23,885 bases of DNA, from the NCBI GenBank assembly GCA_021648425.1, contig JAKISV010000021.1:1-23885 (forward strand). Reading direction: 5' to 3'. The stretch is from Rhizobiaceae bacterium. GTDB lineage: Bacteria > Pseudomonadota > Alphaproteobacteria > Rhizobiales > Rhizobiaceae. The notes under the pieces are model-generated. The model did not search any database. It was given only the letters and a program-made list of their open reading frames with translations, and was not told the origin of the DNA. How positions within the stretch are numbered: position 1 is the stretch's first letter; every line of letters begins with the position of its first letter. Positions 16,401-21,493 of the stretch are shown one piece after another. Made by a program: the position numbers and the translations under genes.

Positions 16401-17497
16401 GCAGTGCGGCGGCAATTATTTCTTCCCTCACCGGCAGTGGAACAATTGACCTGAGAAAATCCAGATTGTCTGGGCTGAATTCTGCTCCGCTTGAGGATAT
16501 TTTTGCAGCGGTAGATCAGCCTGATTTTGAAATTCAAGATGAAAATGTGCGCCCTGTTATGGAACTCGTTATTGATAAGGGGGATATTGAGCTGCCGCCA
16601 ATAGCAATTCCTTTTTTAATTGCAGCAGGAAAAATGCGGGCGCGTAATATTTCCATTGATGCGGATAAGATCAACATGATTGGGGCAGTGGAAATCGATC
16701 TGGCACGAACCCGTGTAAATTCGCAATTGTCGGTGCGTTTTGATCCGGGTAAACAGTGGGTTGATGGAGCGGATCCACAAATCATCATGGCCTGGAATGG
16801 TGCAATTGATGCACCTGAGCGCAGCATCGATGTGCAGCCATTGTCGGGCTATTTGTCTTTGAGAAATTTTGAGCGCGAGCAGCGCCGGGTTGATGTTTTA
16901 CAGGCTTCCATTATGGAAAAACAGCGGTTGCGGCGCGATATTCTCATTACCAATGCCAGGGTGCGTTTTCGCCTGCGATTGCAGGAGGAAGAACTGCACC
17001 GCCAGCGTCAGGCACTGTTGCGGCGCGAAGAAATCAGACTTCGACAATTGGCTACTGAGCGTAATTTGAAGCTGCTGGCCCAGGAAAAAGCTGCCAGGGA
17101 GGAAGAAATCAGGCTGGCTGAGGAAGAAGAACGCAAACGGCTGGAGCAGGAGGCCCATGAGGCTGAAAAGGCCAGGGTTGCTGCGGAAGAAGAAAAAGAG
17201 CGTTTGGCCGAAGAAGCACGTTTGCAACAAGTGATTGAAGCCAAAGCCCGCGAAGAAGCAGAGCAAAAACGTTTGACCGAGGAAGCCTTGAAAGCAGAAG
17301 CAGCACGGTTGGCAGCGCAAGAAAAAGCCCGTAAATCTGCGGCGAATGCCAGACGTGCCCGGGCAAGAAAACTCGAACGCGAAGCTGCAGCGAAACTGGC
17401 TGAAAATCCTGAAGTGCAAAATCCCGCCCCTGAAGAAAAATCACTTACTGATAAAAGCTTCGCAAAACGGCTGAGAGAATTTCTTGAGAGGCGGTAA
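13478..17497 (+). CDS. Giant AsmA-family protein with C-terminal charged helix; apparent non-standard start codon
   Basis: This protein of about 1339 residues belongs to the AsmA family of inner-membrane-anchored, periplasmic beta-rich proteins implicated in lipid transport and outer-membrane homeostasis. The N-terminus is a membrane anchor (YRLFVAIGGFIVIVLFTALF) followed by APFFIDWSSYKQDFE, typical of alphaproteobacterial AsmA proteins. A long repetitive beta region follows, with motifs such as GSGTIDLRKSRLSGLN near the end. The last 190 residues are a Glu/Ala/Arg/Lys-rich helix resembling TolA or a coiled coil, ending KSFAKRLREFLERR. No ATG, GTG or TTG exists between the in-frame stop at 13463 and GTG 13520, and starting at 13520 would cut the anchor in half. 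The ribosome site AGAGGA points to CTG 13478 (or ATT 13475). A start-codon mutation or sequencing error is the alternative. The family call is strong and the start uncertain. Confidence 0.85.
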   Translation: MYRLFVAIGGFIVIVLFTALFAPFFIDWSSYKQDFERETSRIVGQNVEVLGETKVRLLPLPSVTFGGLVVGKNADGSPMMSVDQFAMDIELMPLLKGEVNIVELNLLRPRINLNVDENGAIAWTNRRELAVDPEQVKLENFTVTNGEIKISGLAGGRTLRLEQLDGRLSAKSLYGPWRINANGYVDEKRARIDISTGQLQEDGSIRIKLSAKRADLPYRLIVDGPVQVKEGLLRWDGDYEIRVSKDEGNANARALPIFSEGKFSATPRRVEVPEFRLEIGSRDDPYTITGAGFANIGEAVDFKIEADGRQIDLDRLGQLNGGNGQEGALSLEQRLGIFRSIVEKVPLPAARGTIDLSLPAIVAGNTFIREVSAVISPDNDGWEIKRLSAVFPGNTKFEARGKVGLGEAFGFSGKMLVASRQPTGLATWLGKRDNAFIRRLRTAGFSADVVISDKLTSLENLELVLDDAVLKGKLQRLAGRGNRPKIIAQLGGDKINLDDLRAVFALVVEDSAEAITNHDVDISLNAGQLTGFDITAENVETSFQINGGSLSVEKLNIANFFGAVISSSGRIDNLINQPNGNFKLAFKSPNPAALLQFLQSKLTDQFPGKLLLENLSRSRELADNADLIVEITARRNSRDEESGSQGQAVIRGVVGGTRIEVTADFDGRPGNIKGANLDISSTLENANPALLLRQLGVEVLPIDISGPLEISGNFTGAPSAGFDSFIAAKMEGTNLTAKGKMFPVGEKAGDLTFKLDFGSADINPLLIVSGMGLGLQTLATQTMPASFNADINFDGEKVSIKNAEGQIKGNRFSADLNIENNATSNQRIDGKISANALQLSLLSKLALSAKGADGLGAQSGWSEAGFGPPLLQGLDGNIELSIGSSDFGIAQPATNLKGRLALVDGAVNLNDVTGNWLGGKFSADLLIANKTGIGTLEAQYRFESVDVAAVTQALGSDNFLSGKMNVLGSIEGSGRSAAAIISSLTGSGTIDLRKSRLSGLNSAPLEDIFAAVDQPDFEIQDENVRPVMELVIDKGDIELPPIAIPFLIAAGKMRARNISIDADKINMIGAVEIDLARTRVNSQLSVRFDPGKQWVDGADPQIIMAWNGAIDAPERSIDVQPLSGYLSLRNFEREQRRVDVLQASIMEKQRLRRDILITNARVRFRLRLQEEELHRQRQALLRREEIRLRQLATERNLKLLAQEKAAREEEIRLAEEEERKRLEQEAHEAEKARVAAEEEKERLAEEARLQQVIEAKAREEAEQKRLTEEALKAEAARLAAQEKARKSAANARRARARKLEREAAAKLAENPEVQNPAPEEKSLTDKSFAKRLREFLERR

Positions 17498-17593
17498 AAG
17501 ATTTCATTTCTTTAAGGTGGCAATTTCATTTAAATGGACGGAAGCGAGAAATTTTGTTGTTTATAGAGAATAGATAATCAGGAGAAAATTCAG

Positions 17594-17779
17594 ATGCAAG
17601 ACGAACTGATGAATGAAGCCCAAATGCTGGCAATGGAAGGCGAGGAAGTGGTTTTTGCCCCATTGATGGCACTTCTTGGCCTGGTGTTTGTAATTTCATT
17701 AATAGTCATCACTGTGAAGCTGATACAAAAATGGCGGGCAAATAAAACTGCACTGCAAGACAATTTGCCAAAACAATAA
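17594..17779 (+). CDS. Small single-pass membrane protein (61 aa), unknown function
   Basis: This 61-residue ORF has a good ribosome site (AGGAGA at 17580-17585, eight bases before the ATG). The product has an acidic, Met-rich N-terminus (MQDELMNEAQMLAMEGEEVV), one membrane segment of about 24 residues (FAPLMALLGLVFVISLIVITV) and a basic C-terminal tail (KLIQKWRANK). The charge pattern predicts an N-out, C-in orientation. It lies 96 bases after the AsmA stop on the same strand, and no terminator is visible between them, so it may be co-transcribed. The AT-rich gap has no clear promoter. I do not recognise a family. The strong ribosome site and coherent membrane topology argue that it is real. 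Confidence 0.6.
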   Translation: MQDELMNEAQMLAMEGEEVVFAPLMALLGLVFVISLIVITVKLIQKWRANKTALQDNLPKQ

Positions 17780-17806
17780 GCCCGAAGCGCTCTAATATCG
17801 CCTTTG

Positions 17807-18013
17807 TCAGGACTTTACATGCCGTAATACATAAAGCCGCAGGGCGGAAGACAGGTTGGTGTCCTGGGGCCTTTTGGAGTCGATTGCCGTAATCAGACGG
17901 GCAAGGGCAACATTTTCACGTTGAGCTATTTTGCGCAATTCCTGGTAAAATTCATCTTCCAGCGAATAGCTTGTTTTATGGCCGCGGATAGAGATGGAAT
18001 GTTTGACAAGCAT
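17807..18013 (-). CDS. Ribbon-helix-helix domain protein
   Basis: This 68-residue protein has a ribbon-helix-helix layout: strand HSISIRGHKTSYSLE, helix EFYQELRKIAQREN, turn, helix LARLITAIDSKR, then NLSSALRLYVLRHV. The RGHKTS.SLE start and the NLSSALRL end are typical of the small RHH family seen beside sspB in alphaproteobacteria (from memory, not searched). Such domains usually bind DNA as dimers, but no target is known. It starts 17 bases after the sspB stop on the same strand, without a strong ribosome site, which suggests translational coupling and a shared transcript. It converges with the 61-residue membrane protein gene, 27 bases away. Confidence 0.85.
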   Translation of the reverse strand: MLVKHSISIRGHKTSYSLEDEFYQELRKIAQRENVALARLITAIDSKRPQDTNLSSALRLYVLRHVKS

Positions 18014-18030
18014 GAGGGCGATTGATTACG

Positions 18031-18636
18031 CTATTTTTTCTTACGGAAAGAATCAAGCGAAACTACATCAGCGCTATTGGCATCTTTTTCTTCGTCGCCA
18101 CTATTGGTTTCATCATCTGGTGGCGAATCTGACTCTGATTTGTCGATGGACGGCTCTTCAAACAGTTGCGGCTTCGAGCCGGACTTTTTGGACGTTTTAG
18201 TTTTCTTTTTTGATTTTTTTGCCGCAGGCGCGTCGCTTTTTACTAACGCAGGTCCTTGGTCAGGCACTTCATTTGAGGGTTTTTGCACTTCAAACTGTAA
18301 GCCGAATTTTACTGAAGGGTCATAAAACCCCTTGATTGCCTCGTAGGGAACAATCAGCAATTCGGGTATTTCATCAAAAGAAAGACCGATTTGAAAATGT
18401 TTTTCCTTCACTTCCAGATCCCAGAACCGGTGTTGGACAACAATGGTCATTTCTTCGGGATATTTTTCCTTCATACGCTCGGACAGTCGTACATTTGGGG
18501 CGCAGGTATCAAAGGTAATATAAAAGTGGTGTTCGCCAGGCAGGCCGGTGCGCGACACTTCGTCAAGAAGCTTGGCAATCATCGAACGCAGAGCATCCTG
18601 GGTCAGTATGTCGTATCTGATAAGGTCTTCACTCAT
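18031..18636 (-). CDS. sspB: SspB-type ClpXP adaptor (alpha-proteobacterial form)
   Basis: This 201-residue protein is the adaptor that tethers ssrA-tagged substrates to the ClpXP protease. The folded domain begins SEDLIRYDILTQDALRSMIA and includes HHFYITFDT and EEMTIVVQHRFWDLEV, then FQIGLSFDEIPELLIVPY and GFYDPSVKFGLQFE. A flexible Lys-rich then Asp/Glu/Ser-rich linker follows (about residues 140-185). The extreme C-terminus VVSLDSFRKKK would be the ClpX-docking peptide. I use the ATG at 18634-18636. The frame stays open to 18810, but those 58 extra codons run into the tmRNA gene and do not look like SspB. tmRNA lies 98 bases upstream on the same strand and the RHH gene 17 bases downstream. 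The ribosome site is weak (GGAA at 11 bases). No convincing own promoter is seen, so read-through from ssrA is possible. Confidence 0.93.
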   Translation of the reverse strand: MSEDLIRYDILTQDALRSMIAKLLDEVSRTGLPGEHHFYITFDTCAPNVRLSERMKEKYPEEMTIVVQHRFWDLEVKEKHFQIGLSFDEIPELLIVPYEAIKGFYDPSVKFGLQFEVQKPSNEVPDQGPALVKSDAPAAKKSKKKTKTSKKSGSKPQLFEEPSIDKSESDSPPDDETNSGDEEKDANSADVVSLDSFRKKK

Positions 18637-18815
18637 TGAAGTGCTGGTTCCGTGACCGGGTATATAGCTAAATTGAACGGGTACTTTAGCGCGAACAAGA
18701 GTGCAGGGAAAGGTAATATTTTTTAGAATATGGTGGAGGCTTCTGTTGCCAGGTGCCTCCGGACCCCGCCTGCCTATGCTAATAGACAGGAGTTCATTGT
18801 GAGGTGTCACACTGC

Positions 18816-18854
18816 CTAAGCGGCGAGACGTGCCTCAGCGTAGTTGTCATTTGC
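18816..18854 (-). other. ssrA: tmRNA tag reading frame (ANDNYAEARLAA, stop TAG)
   Basis: The frame runs from resume codon GCA at 18852-18854 to TAG at 18816-18818 and encodes ANDNYAEARLAA. With the alanine carried by tmRNA itself, the tag is AANDNYAEARLAA. It ends in the LAA that ClpX recognises and begins with AANDN, the part that alpha-type SspB contacts in Caulobacter. Confidence 0.95.
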
Positions 18855-18940
18855 AACTATTAAGTTTGGCCCGATAACGACGGATACCATACCGAACGAA
18901 AACTATGTTTTTACGCCCTCGTCGATCCTGTTTCGCCCCC

Positions 18941-18985
18941 ATCAAAAGCCATCCCGAATAAAATTCACTGGCCCTGGATGGTTTT
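18941..18985 (-). other. ssrA: Intervening segment of permuted tmRNA (removed in maturation)
   Basis: The 45 bases between the CCA end of the acceptor piece and the GGGGG start of the coding piece form their own hairpin. AAAA-CCATCC at one end pairs with GGATGG-C-TTTT at the other, with a single bulged C. In the precursor this would stack on the acceptor stem. Exact cleavage sites are inferred from the tRNA-like ends. Confidence 0.8.
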
Positions 18986-19071
18986 TGGTGGAGGCGCCGG
19001 GTACTGCCCCCGGGTCCGATAGGTTTATTATACACGTCATTTATCGTCATAGCTGGAAAACCAGCAACACA

Positions 19072-19100
19072 TATATAGTACATTTTGACTTCAATTTCAA
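19072..19100 (-). promoter_or_regulatory. ssrA promoter (sigma-70-like)
   Basis: On the minus strand, TTGAAA (19095-19100) and TATATA (19072-19077) are separated by exactly 17 bases. Transcription would begin about seven bases later, near 19065, right at the GCTGG-TTTT-CCAGC hairpin that opens the acceptor piece. Both hexamers are close to consensus, as expected for an abundant stable RNA. Confidence 0.65.
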
Positions 19101-19158
19101 TTACTGGTTCAATAGATCGTGCAAAAACCGTTAAGAGGCATATTCCTTTCAAGCAGCC

Positions 19159-19167
19159 TGTGGATAA
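19159..19167 (-). promoter_or_regulatory. DnaA box (exact TTATCCACA) between ssrA and the DUF2853 gene
   Basis: The minus strand reads TTATCCACA, identical to the consensus high-affinity DnaA 9-mer. It lies about 60 bases upstream of the ssrA -35 element and about 120 bases upstream of the divergent DUF2853 gene. I noticed no other exact copy in the window. A single site could be chance. Confidence 0.4.
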
Positions 19168-19284
19168 AGCGCAGGCGTAAGGGTGACGTTGGGGAATTGG
19201 CATGGTAACAAACTATCCAGAGTCTGACGTAGGCGTCTGCCTGCAACGAATTCTATTGACTGACAATTTTTAAGGGAAAAACAA

Positions 19285-19596
19285 ATGACTGATTATCTTG
19301 CAGACGTACAACGTTATGAGGCAGGCGCAGATGCCGATGTTGTAGCGAAAATTGTAAAGCACCTGGGCATTGCACTTCGCAGTAGAGATGCTTCTTTGGT
19401 ATCGTGCAGCGATCCTTCAGAACTTAATCGTGTTCGTGATAGCTGGTGCATGAAAAAAATGGGGATGAGTGACGAGAGCAAATGCGATGAGGTGATTAAA
19501 TCGATTTGCGAAACGATGAAGGGTGATCGCAACAAACAACGCGTCACATTCTATTATCTGTGCGCAAAAGCCTGCGGGAAACTGGGCGACATTTAA
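19285..19596 (+). CDS. DUF2853 family protein, cysteine-rich
   Basis: This 103-residue soluble helical protein matches the DUF2853 pattern: YLADVQRYEAGADADVVAKI, then HLGIALRSRDASLVS, SDPSELNRVRDSW and near the end MKGDRNKQRVTFYYL. The family is small, widespread in alphaproteobacteria and Bacteroidetes, and without an assigned function. This copy carries six cysteines (41, 55, 67, 75, 93, 97), which seems high for a cytosolic protein of its size. The ribosome site AAGGGA (19272-19277) is seven bases from the ATG and fixes the start. It is transcribed divergently from ssrA and followed 29 bases later by a strong terminator, so it is monocistronic. Confidence 0.85.
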   Translation: MTDYLADVQRYEAGADADVVAKIVKHLGIALRSRDASLVSCSDPSELNRVRDSWCMKKMGMSDESKCDEVIKSICETMKGDRNKQRVTFYYLCAKACGKLGDI

Positions 19597-19624
19597 GTCC
19601 GATTTTCAAGACTGGTAAATAATT

Positions 19625-19652
19625 AAACCCCGCTGTTGAGGCGGGGTTTTTT
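19625..19652 (+). terminator. Rho-independent terminator after the DUF2853 gene
   Basis: AAACCCCGC (19625-19633) pairs with GCGGGGTTT (19641-19649) across a 7-base loop, and the stem runs into TTTTTT (19647-19652). On the minus strand the same stem is followed by TTTAATTATTT, so it may also end the short minus-strand transcript from 19826. Confidence 0.92.
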
Positions 19653-19669
19653 GTGGGCACAGTAATTTT

Positions 19670-19685
19670 CCCGGAACACTCCGGG
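19670..19685. repeat. Small GC-rich hairpin
   Basis: CCCGGA and TCCGGG form a perfect six-bp stem with a four-base loop (ACAC), between the terminator and the end of the 42-residue ORF. It has no T-run on either side (AAAATT follows on the minus strand), so it is not a classic terminator. It could protect the 3' end of the short minus-strand transcript. Confidence 0.4.
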
Positions 19686-19697
19686 AGCATTCAGGCT

Positions 19698-19826
19698 TTA
19701 TTTCTTGTCGTTGCGCAATTGCGGTTTATATGCTGCTTCAACAAAACTGCCGTGCTGGGTGAGAAACAGGTCGAAACCTTTTGAAATGCTTTGGAAAATT
19801 TCGCGAATGATTGTAAAAATACGCAT
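19698..19826 (-). CDS. Small protein of 42 residues, unknown function
   Basis: On the minus strand, ATG at 19824-19826 opens a 42-codon frame ending in TAA. It encodes MRIFTIIREIFQSISKGF, then DLFLTQHGSFVEAAYKPQ and LRNDKK. GAGG lies six bases before the ATG, a good ribosome site. The first 25 residues can form an amphipathic helix with basic residues on one face, and the tail is polar and basic. It fills an otherwise empty 450-base interval, and a terminator-like structure lies just downstream at 19625-19685. A weak promoter-like TTGTAC...TAAATG is present around 19883-19910. I recognise no family. The evidence is the ribosome site, clean placement and plausible composition; it could still be chance. 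Confidence 0.5.
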   Translation of the reverse strand: MRIFTIIREIFQSISKGFDLFLTQHGSFVEAAYKPQLRNDKK

Positions 19827-20049
19827 GGCTGACCTCGTTTGGCTGGTGTAATCTGGAATTTTCTCTACAACCTGCATTTATTGCTTTTTAGACTTTGTAC
19901 AATTAGAAATTTTACATAACTGGTTTGCACAAAATGCATGGATGGGGCGGGATTATTATTGGCTTATCGCATTGATGGCGATAGTTTGGATTTGAAAGAA
20001 TCGCCTAACAAATCATCTATCGGCATTCAATTGGAAAATGGGGCAGAGA

Positions 20050-20844
20050 ATGCAGCAATATCTTGATCTGATGAGTAAAGTGCTGAACGAGGGCAGTGAT
20101 CGCGGGGATCGCACCGGCACGGGCACACGCTCAATTTTTGGCCATCAGATGCGCTTTGACCTGGGGAAGGGGTTTCCGGTACTGACCACCAAGAAACTTC
20201 ATCTGCGTTCAATTATCATCGAACTGCTGTGGTTCCTGCGCGGAGAGACCAACATTGCCTGGCTGAAGGAAAACGGGGTTTCAATCTGGAATGAGTGGGC
20301 GGATGAAAACGGCGAACTTGGGCCGGTTTACGGCTATCAGTGGCGTTCCTGGCCAAACCCTGATGGCAGTAGTGTCGATCAGATTGTGCAATTGGTTGAG
20401 GCTTTAAAGAACAACCCTAATTCACGGCGTCATATCGTGACGGCGTGGAACCCGTCATTTGTTGAGGAAATGGCGTTGCCGCCGTGCCATTGTCTGTTTC
20501 AGTTTTATGTAAGTGAGGGAAAGCTCTCATGCCAGCTCTATCAGCGCTCGGCCGACATATTCCTTGGTGTGCCGTTCAACATTGCGTCTTATGCGTTGTT
20601 GACGATGATGCTGGCGCAGGTTTGTGAGCTTGAGCCGGGTGATTTCGTTCATACGCTTGGTGATGCGCATTTATATCATAATCATTTTGACCAGGCGCGC
20701 TTGCAGCTCGACAGAACACCTAAAGAGCTGCCGGTGATGGGGATCAATGGTGGCGTAAAAGATCTGTTTGATTTCACCTATGAGGATTTTACGCTTGAGG
20801 GCTATGATCCTGAGCCCGGTATTAAAGCAAAGGTGGCGGTGTGA
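20050..20844 (+). CDS. thyA: Thymidylate synthase
   Basis: This 264-residue enzyme methylates dUMP to dTMP using methylenetetrahydrofolate. The folate and phosphate-binding opening is DRTGTGTRSIFGHQMRFDL (20-38). The catalytic cysteine is C146 in ALPPCHCLFQF. RRHIVTAWNP (126-135) and YQRSADIFLGVPFNIASYA cover phosphate and dUMP contacts, and HLYHNHFDQ is near the end. I chose the ATG at 20050 because it gives the usual 264 residues and places the catalytic Cys at 146, exactly as in E. coli. An ATG at 20038 would add four residues (MGQR) and has GGAAA nearby, so it remains possible. The gene overlaps folA by four bases, coupling dTMP synthesis to recycling of the dihydrofolate it produces. Confidence 0.96.
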   Translation: MQQYLDLMSKVLNEGSDRGDRTGTGTRSIFGHQMRFDLGKGFPVLTTKKLHLRSIIIELLWFLRGETNIAWLKENGVSIWNEWADENGELGPVYGYQWRSWPNPDGSSVDQIVQLVEALKNNPNSRRHIVTAWNPSFVEEMALPPCHCLFQFYVSEGKLSCQLYQRSADIFLGVPFNIASYALLTMMLAQVCELEPGDFVHTLGDAHLYHNHFDQARLQLDRTPKELPVMGINGGVKDLFDFTYEDFTLEGYDPEPGIKAKVAV

Positions 20845-21374
20845 GTATTGAAATTGCACTGATAGTCGCCATTGCACAAAATGGCGTGATTGGCTTTGAT
20901 GGGGCGATGCCCTGGCGGTTATCTGCAGATATGAAGCGGTTTAAGGCGATTACCATGGGCAAACCGGTGGTCATGGGGCGTAAGACTTATGAGAGCATAG
21001 GCCGCTCTTTGCCCGGGCGATTGAATGTAATCGTTTCACGTTCCGGGTTTGAAGCGCAGGGGGTTAGCACTGTTGGCAGCGTTGAGGCGGCGTTAGAATT
21101 GTCGAGGGATTGGGCCCGGGCCAATGATGCCGACGAAATCTGTATTATCGGCGGTGGTGAGATCTACCGACAATCGATTGGGTTGGCTGATAAATTATAT
21201 GTGACCCATGTGCTGACGCAGCCCGATGGTGACACGCTATTTCCTGCCATTGAAGAAGCGCGCTGGCGCGTAATATCCAGTGAGCGTACCGGTAAGAGCG
21301 AAAATGACAGTGCTGAGACAATATTTGTGGTATATGAACGAAATAGCGACGCTTCTATGCGTTCGGGTCATTGA
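20841..21374 (+). CDS. folA: Dihydrofolate reductase
   Basis: This 177-residue enzyme reduces dihydrofolate to tetrahydrofolate with NADPH, regenerating the cofactor used by ThyA. The opening IALIVAIAQNGVIGFDGAMPW is the standard start, containing the Met20-loop region. Catalytic D30 lies in LSADMKRFK. KPVVMGRKTYESIG (41-54) and PGRLNVIVSR (58-67) bind NADPH, and EICIIGGGEIYRQSI is the typical late glycine motif. Translation starts with GTG at 20841, overlapping the thyA stop (GTGA), so translational coupling is likely. The C-terminal tail is about 15 residues longer than in E. coli. No terminator separates it from hflK 119 bases downstream. Confidence 0.95.
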   Translation: MSIEIALIVAIAQNGVIGFDGAMPWRLSADMKRFKAITMGKPVVMGRKTYESIGRSLPGRLNVIVSRSGFEAQGVSTVGSVEAALELSRDWARANDADEICIIGGGEIYRQSIGLADKLYVTHVLTQPDGDTLFPAIEEARWRVISSERTGKSENDSAETIFVVYERNSDASMRSGH

Positions 21375-21493
21375 AAGCTCGGACAACTATCCCTATAACG
21401 ATCATAATTGAATTCAAAGTGCCGCTAAGGCGGTGTTCGTGTGGAAAATTCACATGAACTAATGAGGCGCATCTTTAAGAGTTAGGATATTCG

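Larger units (their letters stand above)
18735..19065 (-). ncRNA. ssrA: Transfer-messenger RNA, circularly permuted two-piece form
   Basis: tmRNA rescues stalled ribosomes and adds a degradation tag. On the minus strand the order is: acceptor piece (about 19065 to 18986, ending CGCCTCCACCA), a 45-base intervening segment (18985-18941), then the coding piece (18940 to about 18735), starting GGGGGCGAAACAGGATCGACG. GGGGGCG pairs with CGCCTCC as a seven-bp acceptor stem with one G-U. A T-arm forms from CCGGG, a seven-base loop and CCCGG. The tag reading frame is ANDNYAEARLAA followed by TAG. A six-bp hairpin around ACCTGGCAACAGAA closes the coding piece, probably part of a pseudoknot. This permuted order is the known alphaproteobacterial arrangement. 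The outer ends are estimates to within some ten bases. Apparent protein frames across 18637-19203 are artefacts of this gene. Confidence 0.95.

Noticed and set aside
15289..16431. 380-residue open frame antisense to the AsmA gene
   Set aside because: Its composition is Ser/Pro/Leu-rich low complexity with no domain, as expected from the complement of AsmA's codon pattern. The sense frame is strongly supported.
18637..18810. N-terminal extension of SspB by 58 residues (ATG at 18808-18810)
   Set aside because: The extension overlaps the 3' part of the tmRNA gene, including the coding-piece hairpin, and does not resemble SspB. The family domain begins at the ATG at 18634-18636.
18844..19203. 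Protein-like frames on both strands over 18844-19134 (+) and 18847-19203 (-)
   Set aside because: They lie on the permuted tmRNA gene and its promoter. The RNA landmarks (tag, acceptor stem, CCA) explain the sequence fully.
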